Of a stretch of 64,000 nt of DNA, positions 35,729 to 44,819 are shown in pieces. The stretch is from an uncultured Eggerthellaceae bacterium (lineage in GTDB: Bacteria; Actinomycetota; Coriobacteriia; Coriobacteriales; Eggerthellaceae), in NCBI GenBank assembly GCA_947626195.1, contig CANQRF010000004.1, positions 62,001 to 126,000 of the forward strand, read 5' to 3'. Position numbers and translations under genes: made by a program. The notes beneath the pieces are model-generated. The model searched no databases. It saw nothing but the letters and a program-made list of their open reading frames with translations, and was not told the DNA's origin. The stretch's first letter is position 1; every line of letters starts with the position of its first letter.

Positions 35729-36411
35729 AGCTTCCTTCCTCCGCCCAGCATCCTGAAGAGGGCACGGTGTTTAAAAGCGCCGCATCCAAGAATGCTGGAT
35801 TTGAAAGCGCCCTATTGGAGAACCCCGCCTTCGAGCACGCCGTCGTGGCGCTCAAACGCGGCAAGGCGGCAATCTTTCCCACCGACACGGTCTATGGCCT
35901 GGGCGTCGCTGTGCGCTTTTGCGAAAGCCCCGCTGTCCTCTACCGCCTGAAGAAGCGGGCCGCAGAAAAGCCTGTGGCTTGGCTGGTCGGCGGCATCGAC
36001 GACCTTCTCACCTACGCCGCCGATGTGCCGCCCGTTGCCCTTGAGCTCGCCAAGGCATTTTGGGGAGGTCCGCTCACGCTGGTCGTCAACGCCTCGGAGG
36101 CGGTGCCTCCGGCCTTTCGCTCCCCTCAAGGCACCATCGGGCTCCGCATGCCGGACAGCTCGCTTGCCCTTGCGCTCATCTCAGCCGTCGGCTCGCCGCT
36201 TGCGACGACTTCCGCGAATCTCTCGGGTGGGCGCGATCCGCAAACCGCCGCGGATTTGCCCCGCGAGCTCTGCGATGCGGTGGCCTGCGTCCTCACCGCC
36301 GATGGCGCGCTGGGCGGCGTTCCCTCAGCGGTTGTCGATTGCACGAGGGGGAGCTTAAAGGTTTTGCGTGAAGGCGCTATTGACGTCTCCGCTTTCTCCG
36401 ACGTCAAGTAG
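35725..36411 (+). CDS. L-threonylcarbamoyladenylate synthase (Sua5/YrdC/YwlC)
   Basis: Makes threonylcarbamoyl-AMP for t6A tRNA modification; 228 residues. Core: AIFPTDTVYGLGVAV, LKKRAAEKPVAWLVG (KR..KP), FWGGPLTLVV, GLRMPDSSLALALI and PLATTSANLSGG. An N-terminal ~35 residues (SAASKNAGFESALLENPAFE) shows a weak internal repeat not usual in the family. No Sua5 C-terminal domain. Starts inside the preceding stop (ATGA). Confidence 0.92.
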   Translation: MKLPSSAQHPEEGTVFKSAASKNAGFESALLENPAFEHAVVALKRGKAAIFPTDTVYGLGVAVRFCESPAVLYRLKKRAAEKPVAWLVGGIDDLLTYAADVPPVALELAKAFWGGPLTLVVNASEAVPPAFRSPQGTIGLRMPDSSLALALISAVGSPLATTSANLSGGRDPQTAADLPRELCDAVACVLTADGALGGVPSAVVDCTRGSLKVLREGAIDVSAFSDVK

Positions 36412-36450
36412 AATAGGCTCCGATGGCGGACGACAGCCCGAGGAGGAATC

Positions 36451-36900
36451 GTGAATATCAGCATCGCAAGCGATCATGCGGGATTCGAGCAGAAGGAGCA
36501 CCTTGCCGCATATCTGAAGGAGCGCGGCTATGAGGTCATCAATCGCGGCCCCGACAGCGACGACCGCGTGGACTATCCCGACTATGCGCTTGCGGTCGCC
36601 CTCGACGTGGTGAACGGTAAGTCGACGTTCGGCGTGCTGCTCTGCGGCACGGGAATCGGTATGGCCATTTCGGCGAACAAGGTCGATGGCATACGGGCGG
36701 CGAATGTGACGACTCCTGAATTTGCCGAGCTGGCGCGCGCCCATAACAATGCAAATATTGTGTGCCTTTCGGCGCGTTTTGTTGACGAAGAGACCAATCG
36801 CGCCATTGTCGAGAAATTTTTCGCCACATCCTTTGAAGGCGGGCGCCACGCCTGCCGGGTGCAGAAGATCGGCAACATCGAGCTTCTCTCGAAGGAATAG
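36451..36900 (+). CDS. rpiB: ribose-5-phosphate isomerase B
   Basis: Interconverts ribose-5-P and ribulose-5-P; 149 residues, usual length. ISIASDHAGFEQKE, the anion-hole/catalytic Cys in LLCGTGIGMAISANK, and RAANVTTPEFAELARAHNNANI. GTG start with AGGAGGA upstream. Family also contains allose/galactose isomerases, but the context is housekeeping. Confidence 0.94.
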   Translation: MNISIASDHAGFEQKEHLAAYLKERGYEVINRGPDSDDRVDYPDYALAVALDVVNGKSTFGVLLCGTGIGMAISANKVDGIRAANVTTPEFAELARAHNNANIVCLSARFVDEETNRAIVEKFFATSFEGGRHACRVQKIGNIELLSKE

Positions 36901-36934
36901 GGCCGCGTCACGAAGAAAGCGAGGATAGCCGAGC

Positions 36935-38194
36935 ATGCCGCTCACGTATCTTTCACAAACCGATCCGGAAGTGCTCGAGGCGTTGCAGAGCGAGCTGTTT
37001 CGCGAACGCAACACCATCGAGCTGATCGCGTCTGAGAACTTCACATCTCCCGCCGTCATGGAGGCGGTCGGGAGTGTGCTGACCAATAAATATGCCGAAG
37101 GATACCCGGGGCGCCGCTACTATGGCGGCTGCGAGAAGGTGGACGTCGTGGAAAACATCGCGCGCCGACGCGCGTGCGAGCTCTTCGGCAGCGCCTTCGC
37201 CAATGTGCAGCCCCATTCGGGCGCCACGGCGAACTATGCCGCCTATGCGGCCCTTATCGAGCCCGGCGACGTGGTGATGGGGATGCAGCTCAGCTGCGGC
37301 GGCCATCTCACCCATGGCTCGCCGGTGAACTTTTCGGGGTTGCTCTACCACATCGTTTCCTATGGGCTCAATCCCGAGACCGAGATGCTCGACTACGACG
37401 ACATCCTGCGCATCGCGAAGGAGTGTCGGCCCCGCGCGATCATGTGCGGCGCCTCGGCCTACCCGCGCATCATCGATTTCAAGCGGATGCGCGAGATCGC
37501 CGACGAGGTGGGGGCCTATCTGATTGTCGACATGGCGCATATCGCGGGCCTTGTCGCCACCGGCGCCCACCCGACGCCGCTTCCCTTCGCCCACATCGTC
37601 ACCTCGACGAGCCATAAGACCCTCCGTGGGCCGCGCGGCGGCTTCATCCTCACCAACGACGAGGAAATCGCCCGCAAGGTCGACAAGGCGGTTTTCCCCG
37701 GAACGCAGGGCGGTCCGCTCATGCACGTCATCGCGGGCAAGGCGGTCGCGTTCCACGAGGCGCTCCAAGATGATTACCGCACCTATATCGCCCACGTGGT
37801 GGAAAACGCCGCGGCGCTCGGCAAGGCGATGGCGAGCGGCGGTTTGCGCCTCGTGTCGGGAGGCACCGACAACCATCTGTGCCTGGTCGACCTCACGCCC
37901 GCCGACGTCACCGGCAAAGATGCCGAGGCGCTTTTGGAAAGCATCGGCTTCACGGTGAACAAGAACTCGATTCCGAACGAGCCGCGGTCGCCCTTCGTGA
38001 CGAGTGGCATTCGCGTGGGCTCGCCCGCGGCGACGACGCGCGGGTTCACGAAAGAGGAGTTTACGCAGATCGGAGGCATGATCGCGCAAGCCGTGTTCGC
38101 CAAAGACGACGAGGCGGTGCTCACGCATATCCATGAGGAAGTGAGCGGGCTTTTGGCTGCCCATCCGCTCTATGAGGGATTGTCATACGCGTAA
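36935..38194 (+). CDS. glyA: serine hydroxymethyltransferase
   Basis: PLP enzyme moving the serine hydroxymethyl group to tetrahydrofolate; 419 residues. [38 protein letters not shown], and the PLP-lysine motif [14 protein letters not shown] (Lys about 228). [10 protein letters not shown] and [14 protein letters not shown] are also present. Lies 34 bp after rpiB; rpiB-glyA order is common in Gram-positives. Confidence 0.97.
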   Translation: MPLTYLSQTDPEVLEALQSELFRERNTIELIASENFTSPAVMEAVGSVLTNKYAEGYPGRRYYGGCEKVDVVENIARRRACELFGSAFANVQPHSGATANYAAYAALIEPGDVVMGMQLSCGGHLTHGSPVNFSGLLYHIVSYGLNPETEMLDYDDILRIAKECRPRAIMCGASAYPRIIDFKRMREIADEVGAYLIVDMAHIAGLVATGAHPTPLPFAHIVTSTSHKTLRGPRGGFILTNDEEIARKVDKAVFPGTQGGPLMHVIAGKAVAFHEALQDDYRTYIAHVVENAAALGKAMASGGLRLVSGGTDNHLCLVDLTPADVTGKDAEALLESIGFTVNKNSIPNEPRSPFVTSGIRVGSPAATTRGFTKEEFTQIGGMIAQAVFAKDDEAVLTHIHEEVSGLLAAHPLYEGLSYA

Positions 38195-38224
38195 GCGCGC
38201 GGAGAGCAGAGCGAGGGCGAGACG

Positions 38225-38788
38225 GTGGTTCTGATTGTTGGACTGGGAAATCCGGGGAAGGAATACGAGGGCACGCGCCATAACGCCGGCTTCTCGGTGA
38301 TCGATGAGCTCGGCGAGAGGGCGCGCGTCACCTATTGGAAGCTGCGCGGCGGTGCGCTCGTGGGAGAGGGGAAGCTCGGCGGAAACGACGTCGTGCTGGC
38401 CAAGCCCCAAAGCTTCATGAACCTCTCGGGTGGTCCGGTGAAGGCGCTTCTGGCCCATTATGGCGCGACCCCCGACGACCTGATCGTCGTGCATGACGAG
38501 ATGGACATCGAGCCGGGCACGGTGCGGGTGAAGATGGGCGGCGGCCATGCCGGCCACAACGGGCTGCGGTCGATCATCGACAAGCTCGGCACCCGCGATT
38601 GGAAGCGCGTTCGCGTGGGCGTCGGCCATCCGCCCGGACGAATGGATGCCGCCACCTATGTGTTGAACGTGCCGCGCGGCGACGACGCGGAGGAGTTCGC
38701 CGCTGCGACCGAGCGGGCTGCCGAGGCGGTGGAGTTCCTTTTGGATCACGGCGTCGAAAAGGCCCAGCAGGAATTCAATCGGTCGTAG
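38225..38788 (+). CDS. pth: peptidyl-tRNA hydrolase
   Basis: Recycles peptidyl-tRNA; 187 residues. LIVGLGNPGKEYEGTRHNAGF with the catalytic His, KPQSFMNLSGGPV, VVHDEMDIEPGTVRVK and GGHAGHNGLRSI. GTG start with GAGGGCGAG upstream. 30 bp after glyA. Confidence 0.96.
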   Translation: MVLIVGLGNPGKEYEGTRHNAGFSVIDELGERARVTYWKLRGGALVGEGKLGGNDVVLAKPQSFMNLSGGPVKALLAHYGATPDDLIVVHDEMDIEPGTVRVKMGGGHAGHNGLRSIIDKLGTRDWKRVRVGVGHPPGRMDAATYVLNVPRGDDAEEFAAATERAAEAVEFLLDHGVEKAQQEFNRS

Positions 38789-38823
38789 GCCCGATTGCTG
38801 GCGATTGTTGGCGGCGTTTTTCG

Positions 38824-40701
38824 ATGGCGTTTCTCCTCGGCTGCGAAAAGGTTTCCCTCGAATATCCCACAAAACGGGTGTTCGAGGATCTCTCCCTTGG
38901 CGTTTCCACGGGCGATCGCATCGGCATCGTCGGGCGCAACGGCGATGGGAAATCCACGCTTCTCGGCCTTCTGTCGGGAGCGATTCAGCCCGATGAGGGG
39001 CGCATCATCCGCACGCGCGGCGTGAGCGTGGGCGTTTTGGGACAAAGCGACGACCTCTGCGACGACGAGAGCGTCTCCCATGAGGTCGTCGGCGATCGCC
39101 CCGTTTACGAATGGGCGGCAGACGCCCGCGTACGAAGCATTCTCGATGGGCTGCTTGGCGACATCGCGTGGGAAGCGCGCGTCGGGGATCTCTCTGGTGG
39201 TCAGCGGCGACGCGTCGACCTCGCGCGGCTGCTCGTGGGCAGCTGGGACGTCCTCCTGCTCGATGAGCCGACGAACCATCTCGATATGCGTGCGATCACG
39301 TGGCTCGCGAACCATCTGAAAGCGCGCTGGCGCCAGCAGAGCGGGGCGCTTCTCGTCGTGACGCACGACCGCTGGTTCCTCGACGAAGTGTGCACGCAGA
39401 TGTGGGAGGTGCACGACCGCTCGGTGCAGCCGTTCGAGGGCGGATTCTCCGCTTACGTCCTCCAACGGGTAGAGCGCGACAGGCAGGCCGCGAAGGCAGA
39501 GCAGAAGCGGCAGAACATGCTCCGACGGGAGCTCGCCTGGCTCTCGCGCGGGGCGCGCGCACGAGCCACGAAGCCGAAGTTCCATGTGGCGGCGGCCGAA
39601 GCGCTGATCGCCGACGTTCCAGAGCTGCGCAACCCTATCGAGCTCAAGCGCATGGCGATCGCTCGTCTGGGAAAGCTCGTTGTGGAGATGAGCCGCGTGA
39701 CGCAGCGCTTCGAGCGGCAGACGGTGCTTCGCGACATCTCGTGGATCATCGGCCCAGGCGACCGTTTCGGCATCATCGGGGAAAACGGCGCGGGGAAGAC
39801 CACGCTTCTGCGCCTCATCGCGGGGAAGCTGGAACCGACGAGCGGAACGGTGAAGATCGGCGCAAGCGTTCGGTTCGCCGTGCTCTCCCAGCATCTTGGG
39901 GAATTGGACGCGTGGGGCGAAGAGCCCGTGCGCAAGGTGGTCGGCCGTTACAGCCGCCGCGTCATGCTCGATGGCAAGGAGCAGACGCCCGCGCAGCTCC
40001 TCGAGTCGCTCGGGTTCTCGGCGGCAGACCTGAACGAACCCGTCTGCGATCTTTCGGGAGGGCAGAAGCGGCGCCTCGCTCTCATGATGATTCTTCTTGA
40101 CGAGCCGAATGTATTGATTCTTGACGAGCCGGGAAACGATCTCGACGTGGATATGCTCGCCGCGGTGGAGAGCCTGCTCGATGGCTGGCCGGGAACGCTC
40201 GTCCTCGTCACGCATGATCGCTACCTGATGGAACGCGTGACCGATCATCAATTCGGGCTGGTGGATGGCAAGCTCGTCCATCTGCCGGGCGGCGTCGACG
40301 AATACTTGGCGATTGCGAACGGGATGCCGCATGGGGAAGCGGCGGAGATTCTCGCAACCGGAGGCAAAGGCGCAAAGAGCGCGGGTTTCGGAGGCGCGGT
40401 GCGCGATGCGGCAGGTGGAGCCGCCGGTGGCGCGTCGGGCGCTTCGGAGGGCGCCGGTCGAAGCGGGCAGACGCTCAGCGGGGGCGAGCAGCATCGGCTG
40501 CGCAAGCTCATGGATTCCAGCGAACGCAAGATAGCGACGCTTCGTGGAAAAATAGACGATGCGCGTGTGCGTATGAGCGAGGCGGATCAAAGCGACTATG
40601 TGGCGCTCACCGAGCTGCAGGATGAGATAGGCGCCTATGAGAGGCAGATCGGCGAGCTGGAGGCGGCGTGGTTCGAGGCCGCCGAGAAGCTCGGCGATTG
40701 A
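38824..40701 (+). CDS. ABC-F family ATPase (Uup-like)
   Basis: Soluble two-NBD ATPase acting on ribosomes; 625 residues. NBD1: Walker A VGRNGDGKSTL, signature LSGGQRRRVDLA, Walker B LLLDEPTNHLD. Linker: basic ARARATKPKFHVAAAEA like Uup. NBD2: GENGAGKTTLL, LSGGQKRRLALMM, VLILDEPGNDLD. A ~45-residue Gly/Ala insert (GGAVRDAAGGAAGGASGASE) precedes a C-terminal coiled coil as in Uup. ATG 38824 fits the family start, but no clear ribosome site precedes it. Housekeeping or antibiotic-protection role cannot be separated from sequence. Confidence 0.92.
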   Translation: MAFLLGCEKVSLEYPTKRVFEDLSLGVSTGDRIGIVGRNGDGKSTLLGLLSGAIQPDEGRIIRTRGVSVGVLGQSDDLCDDESVSHEVVGDRPVYEWAADARVRSILDGLLGDIAWEARVGDLSGGQRRRVDLARLLVGSWDVLLLDEPTNHLDMRAITWLANHLKARWRQQSGALLVVTHDRWFLDEVCTQMWEVHDRSVQPFEGGFSAYVLQRVERDRQAAKAEQKRQNMLRRELAWLSRGARARATKPKFHVAAAEALIADVPELRNPIELKRMAIARLGKLVVEMSRVTQRFERQTVLRDISWIIGPGDRFGIIGENGAGKTTLLRLIAGKLEPTSGTVKIGASVRFAVLSQHLGELDAWGEEPVRKVVGRYSRRVMLDGKEQTPAQLLESLGFSAADLNEPVCDLSGGQKRRLALMMILLDEPNVLILDEPGNDLDVDMLAAVESLLDGWPGTLVLVTHDRYLMERVTDHQFGLVDGKLVHLPGGVDEYLAIANGMPHGEAAEILATGGKGAKSAGFGGAVRDAAGGAAGGASGASEGAGRSGQTLSGGEQHRLRKLMDSSERKIATLRGKIDDARVRMSEADQSDYVALTELQDEIGAYERQIGELEAAWFEAAEKLGD

Positions 40702-40723
40702 GACGTTGGAAGGCAACGAGACG

Positions 40724-41365
40724 ATGGATGGGCAAGCCACGACGCCTCAGGTGCTGACGATTCGGGGACAGGCGACGGCCGAGATCGTTGAGAAGAAGAG
40801 CCGTTTCATCTCCCAGCTTTCCCACGTGGCAACCGAAGACGAGGCGCTGGCCTTCCTCGTGAGCATCCGCGAGAAGCATCGGATGGCGCGCCATAACGTG
40901 TACGCCTATCGGCTGCGCGACGGACGCGCCCGTTATAGCGACGACGGGGAGCCCGCTCAGACGGCAGGCCGCCCGACGCTCGCGGTGCTGGAGCACGAGG
41001 GATTTGTCGATGTGGTGGCGGTGACGACGCGTTATTTCGGCGGCGTGCTGCTCGGGAAGGGCGGGCTGGTGCGGGCATACACCGACGCCGTCGCGAAGGC
41101 CCTTCAAGCGGCGTCGAGGGCTGCCATCCTCTCATGTTCGGATGTGGAGGCTGAGCTTCCCTATGCTCTCTACGATCAGGTGAAGCGCCTCCTTCAGCAG
41201 AAGGGGGCTGAGGAGCTCGACACGCAGTTCAGCGATGTCGTCACGCTCACGGCGCGCATCAAGGCGGAAGAGGCCGAGGGGCTCGCGCAGGCCCTCGATC
41301 AGATGATGCACGGGAAAGGACGCCTTGTTGTCAGCCCGCCCACGGATGCTTGCTTTCCCCTGTGA
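40724..41365 (+). CDS. YigZ/IMPACT-family protein
   Basis: A 213-residue cytoplasmic protein with the UPF0029/IMPACT N-terminal domain (KKSRFISQLSHVATEDEALAFL, HNVYAYRL, RYSDDGEPAQTAGRP, VTTRYFGGVLLGKGGLVRAY) and a C-terminal EF-G domain-V-like DUF1949 fold. Precise function unknown; related to translation-linked regulators. ATG 40724 with GGAAGG nine bases upstream, shortly after the ABC-F stop. Confidence 0.92.
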   Translation: MDGQATTPQVLTIRGQATAEIVEKKSRFISQLSHVATEDEALAFLVSIREKHRMARHNVYAYRLRDGRARYSDDGEPAQTAGRPTLAVLEHEGFVDVVAVTTRYFGGVLLGKGGLVRAYTDAVAKALQAASRAAILSCSDVEAELPYALYDQVKRLLQQKGAEELDTQFSDVVTLTARIKAEEAEGLAQALDQMMHGKGRLVVSPPTDACFPL

Positions 41366-41432
41366 GCTGAGTGTGAACGGCTATACTGCCCTTCATGCTT
41401 AAGCGTCAGTGAGGCAGATAGGAGAAGGATCC

Positions 41433-42671
41433 ATGAGCACCGAGCGAACCGACTTCGATGAAAGCACCGCGAGCCCCGCAAATGCGAATGCGGGAGAACC
41501 AAACGTCGGAAACCTGAGCGCCGACGGAGCTTTAGCTCCCGAGCAACCATCGGCCGACGACATGGTTCAGGATGCCGCTTCAGCGTCGGAGGGTGGGAAG
41601 GAAGGCTCTTCGGTGGCAGAGAGCTTCGGTGCGCTCAAGGACCGCACCGTCTCCGCTCGCGAGCTGAAGGACCGTCGCCGTGCCCACGACCAACTCAGCC
41701 AGCAGATTCAAGACGATGAGGCGCGCCTCGCCGACAATCGCTACATCCTCGCGAACTTCGAAGCCGAGGTCGCGCACCAAAACGACATCATCGGCGAAAA
41801 CCAAAAGGCCCTGAATGCGCAGACAGCGCAGATCAAGACCCTGAAGCAACGTTACGACCAAACGAAGTCCGACCTTTCCCGCATGAAGAAGGAGCATAAA
41901 AAGCTCGAGAAAACCTACGAGCAGCGCCGCGACGAGGCACATGATGCGCTCACGGCCTCGAAGCGGGCGCTTGCCGACATCCAAGCGCAGGCGCGGAAAG
42001 CGGAATTGGCGATCTCGGACGCCCAGCGCGACATCATGAGCCTGCAGGTGAAGGCCGATCAAAGCCAAGACTCCGCCGAAAAGAGCAAGGCGCTTTCGGA
42101 GATCGAGAGCCTGAACGTGAAACTCGCCCAATCGAAGGATGACCTCGTCTCCTTGGAGCCCCGCCAATCGGCCGCGCAGACGAAACGCGCACAGGACCAG
42201 GCGGTTTACGACGGGGCGGCCCAAGCTCTCAAGGACGTGAAGTCGAAGAACGACGATGACGAGCGGGCACTTGAAAAGCAGCTCAAGGAGATCGACAACG
42301 ACATCGATGCCGGCAATGAGAAGGCCGCTTCGCTGCGCAAAAACATCGAGGCCGCCCAAGATCGCATCGCCTACTGCCAAGAGGTGAAGGAGAACCCCAC
42401 CACAACCGAAGAGCTTGCGCGTGCCATCGAGCAGGATCGCGATACCGCCGAGCAGATCCAATCGGACATCGCGCAGCGCGAGACGGTCCATCGCGACCTG
42501 AAGAAGCGCTCGCGCAAGGCCGTCGCCATCATCGTGCTGATTGCCATTGCTATCATCGCGATTGTCGCGTGCGTGTTCTACTTTGGCACCGCTACATACG
42601 ACGCATACGACACGCACGCCGCCCTCGAAGACGACATCGCCGTCGTTGACGGAAACACAAATACCGTTTAA
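41433..42671 (+). CDS. tail-anchored coiled-coil protein of unknown function
   Basis: A 412-residue protein I cannot assign. The first ~75 residues are acidic, Ala/Ser/Pro-rich and likely disordered. Residues about 80-365 form near-continuous heptad coiled coil (ELKDRRRAHDQLSQQIQDDE, TLKQRYDQTKSDLSRMKKEH, IESLNVKLAQSKDDLVSLEP). A single membrane helix (AVAIIVLIAIAIIAIVACVF) lies near residue 372, with a ~30-residue tail after it. No signal peptide, so the long coil should be cytoplasmic and anchored by its C-terminal helix. AGGAGAAGG lies upstream. An SMC-like or division-scaffold role is possible but unsupported. Confidence 0.8.
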   Translation: MSTERTDFDESTASPANANAGEPNVGNLSADGALAPEQPSADDMVQDAASASEGGKEGSSVAESFGALKDRTVSARELKDRRRAHDQLSQQIQDDEARLADNRYILANFEAEVAHQNDIIGENQKALNAQTAQIKTLKQRYDQTKSDLSRMKKEHKKLEKTYEQRRDEAHDALTASKRALADIQAQARKAELAISDAQRDIMSLQVKADQSQDSAEKSKALSEIESLNVKLAQSKDDLVSLEPRQSAAQTKRAQDQAVYDGAAQALKDVKSKNDDDERALEKQLKEIDNDIDAGNEKAASLRKNIEAAQDRIAYCQEVKENPTTTEELARAIEQDRDTAEQIQSDIAQRETVHRDLKKRSRKAVAIIVLIAIAIIAIVACVFYFGTATYDAYDTHAALEDDIAVVDGNTNTV

Positions 42672-42680
42672 ATCGTTTTA

Positions 42681-42810
42681 GGAGGCGCCGGGCGCGCAGT
42701 CGCTCGGCAGTCCTGAGCTCGCGATTTTCCGAATTTTGAAATTGTAATTCGGAAAATCCCTCGTGCGGAACTCGCTTTGTGCGCATCCCGACGCCCCCTC
42801 GCCCGAGCGG
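42681..42810. repeat. palindromic intergenic element, copy A
   Basis: Core is a perfect 13-bp inverted repeat (GATTTTCCGAATT at 42723-42735, AATTCGGAAAATC at 42746-42758) with a 10-base AT loop. It is flanked by GC-rich ends: GCGCGCAGTCGCTCGGCA (42693-42710) recurs at 47160-47176, and CCTCGCCCGAGCG (42797-42809) recurs at 47543-47555. Outer bases GGCGCCGGGCGCGC and GCGCATCCCGACGCC are imperfect inverted partners. It lies between two convergent genes. Confidence 0.7.
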
Positions 42811-42817
42811 TAGAGGA

Positions 42818-43669
42818 TCAGTTTTGGCTGTTCGGGGGATCTTTGGGCTTGAAATCGTCGGTGGGGCTGTCGGGATTGGCGTTTTTCTTCTCGTTGATCC
42901 ATTGGCCGGAGAGGCGCGAGTAAACGCGCCGCATAAGCCTCATCGCCCGTTCGCTGTGAGGATGGTCTTTTTCCTTGTTGCTGTGGGGAACGAAGCGCTT
43001 GATGTAGCGCACGGGCTTTGCAACCGCGTCGGTCACGGCGTCGCTGTAGTCGCGCGGCGGTTTCGTCTGCCACCCGAAGATGAGCGAGCCGTAGCGTATC
43101 GCGAGAATGAGCACCGAGCAGACGACGGGCGCCCATGCGGCGAAGAAATCCAACCGCACCATGAGCGCATCGACGATGCAGCCGACGATCGCCGCCGTGC
43201 CGTAGAGCGCTCCCGCTTGGAACGAGACGGGCGTGCGGCTCATGAACACGTCGCGCAGAATGCCGCCGCCGACGGCGGTCAGCGTTCCCAGCAAAACGGC
43301 GGGCACGATGTCGAGGCCGGCCGAGAGGCTCTTGCTCACGCCGATGATGGCCCATAAGGCCACGGAGATGTTGTCGAGCAGATCGATGATGGGGTCGAGG
43401 TAGGTGGTCAGGCGGCCGAAGTAGAACACGAGGATGGCGCCGATGATGCAGCTGAGCAGAAGTGATGGGTTCTGGAAGGCATAGATGCCGTAGTCTTGCA
43501 AAAGGATGTCGCGCAACATGCCGCCGCCCATGCCGGTGACGCAGGCGATGAACATCGTGCCAAAGATGTCGTAGCGCGCTTTCACGGCGGTCATGGCGCC
43601 TGAAAGGCCGCCTGTCATGATAGCGGCAAGCTCAAACCAGAAGGGAAGGGGAATGCCGTAATCGAGCAT
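42818..43669 (-). CDS. TRIC-type (YadS/UPF0126) cation channel
   Basis: A 283-residue membrane protein with six-seven helices and two glycine-rich repeats, TGMGGGMLRDIL and TAVGGGILRDVF, the duplicated signature of prokaryotic TRIC potassium channels. The hydrophobic core ends near residue 205; a basic cytoplasmic tail of ~75 residues follows, longer than usual. Its ATG directly abuts the upstream gene's TAA (TAAATG), so the two are coupled. Confidence 0.88.
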   Translation of the reverse strand: MLDYGIPLPFWFELAAIMTGGLSGAMTAVKARYDIFGTMFIACVTGMGGGMLRDILLQDYGIYAFQNPSLLLSCIIGAILVFYFGRLTTYLDPIIDLLDNISVALWAIIGVSKSLSAGLDIVPAVLLGTLTAVGGGILRDVFMSRTPVSFQAGALYGTAAIVGCIVDALMVRLDFFAAWAPVVCSVLILAIRYGSLIFGWQTKPPRDYSDAVTDAVAKPVRYIKRFVPHSNKEKDHPHSERAMRLMRRVYSRLSGQWINEKKNANPDSPTDDFKPKDPPNSQN

Positions 43670-44608
43670 TTAGTCCCCTTTCGCCTCTCCGGAGAAATTG
43701 CGGCTCCCCGTCAGCGAGATGAGGCTCTCCTTCTCAAATCGGGGGACGTCGATGAGCTCGATGCCCTCGATCGCGAGCTTCTGCGCCTTCTCGTAGAGAT
43801 CCCAGAATGAAGCGGTGGTGATCTCATGCGTGAAGGGGTTCTCCCATGGCAGATGGTCGTGATTGTCGAAGTCGCTTTCCTTCAAATCGATGTTTCTCAT
43901 GCTCATCGCGCGGTAGAAGGAATACGGCCGGAAGCGCTCCTCGACGGCGCCGACGACGCTTCGCTTGATGTTGCGCGGGGAGTAGAGCAGCTTGAGCGCG
44001 CGACGATAGAGATGAAGCGCTTGCGCGTAACCGTCGATCGGAATTTTGACGCCATAGGCGAGGCGTGCGGCGTTCGCGTAGAGATGGGAGACGATGCGCT
44101 CGATGCGCGGCGTGGCGAGAAGGATCTGCTTCGCGGGATGGAAGGCGGCGATGGTGGTGTGGCGCTTCACGCTCAGCACGAGCTCGTCGAACTCGCTCTC
44201 GATGACCGCATGCACTTCTCCGGCGTTTTTGCGCGAAAGCCCCTCGATGCCGGCGTCGCAGAGCGCGTAGAGCTGGGCGTAGACGAGGGGATGCAGCGTG
44301 GAATCGAGGGCGTAATGGCAGAGGAAGCCGAGAACATAGGCGCGGCCCGTGATGACCTCGGTGACGCTGAGAAGCGAGGCTGCCTGACGGAACGCCGCGA
44401 TGAGCTCATGGGGGTTTTCGGCATGCATGCGGTGCCCGAGGACGGCGAGGCCACGGAGGCGCGGGCTCGCGATCGCATAGAAGAGGGGGTCAGGCCCTTG
44501 GTTGCCGAGGAGAAAGGCCAGCACCTCTTCGCGTCCGTTCCCGATGGCGCCGGCGATTTTCTCGTGGATGTCACGACCGAACATATCATGCGTGATGAGC
44601 GCTGGCAT
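43670..44608 (-). CDS. zinc-dependent phospholipase C-like protein
   Basis: A 312-residue protein of the PF00882-type family. Seen: MPALITHDMFGRDI, FLLGNQGPDPLFYA, LGHRMHAENPHELI and VLGFLCHYALDSTLHP, giving the Asp/His metal ligands of this fold. There is no signal peptide, so an intracellular role is likely rather than a secreted toxin. Cotranscribed with the TRIC-like channel. Confidence 0.82.
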   Translation of the reverse strand: MPALITHDMFGRDIHEKIAGAIGNGREEVLAFLLGNQGPDPLFYAIASPRLRGLAVLGHRMHAENPHELIAAFRQAASLLSVTEVITGRAYVLGFLCHYALDSTLHPLVYAQLYALCDAGIEGLSRKNAGEVHAVIESEFDELVLSVKRHTTIAAFHPAKQILLATPRIERIVSHLYANAARLAYGVKIPIDGYAQALHLYRRALKLLYSPRNIKRSVVGAVEERFRPYSFYRAMSMRNIDLKESDFDNHDHLPWENPFTHEITTASFWDLYEKAQKLAIEGIELIDVPRFEKESLISLTGSRNFSGEAKGD

Positions 44609-44762
44609 GGGTCACTTCCGTTTCTCGAGAAGACTTTTTTCAAGCGCGAACCGCACTATCATATACAATGGTGCAGGTATTTTTTCGCGGAAGCGCCAAC
44701 GGGTACGCTCATGTTACCGGAGCGCGCGTTCTGCGGTGAGGAAGCTTGAAGGAAGGCGATTC

Positions 44763-44819
44763 ATGTTGGCTTGCGTTGATCCCGCCGAAAAAGAAGGCGA
44801 TGGTCTGGTATGGCGCTGA
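44763..44819 (+). CDS. short upstream ORF overlapping the lysC start
   Basis: Encodes 18 residues, MLACVDPAEKEGDGLVWR, ending TGA at 44817-44819. The ATG follows a strong ribosome site (GAAGGAAGG, seven-base spacing), better than the one before lysC. It overlaps the lysC ATG (44810) by 10 bases in another frame, so translation of the small ORF could feed ribosomes to lysC. Only one Lys codon, so not a classic attenuator peptide. Not proven to be translated. Confidence 0.45.
   Translation: MLACVDPAEKEGDGLVWR

Noticed and set aside
44609-44809. Lysine riboswitch upstream of lysC
   Set aside because: No conserved lysine-aptamer motifs and no terminator; only short hairpins and the small upstream ORF.
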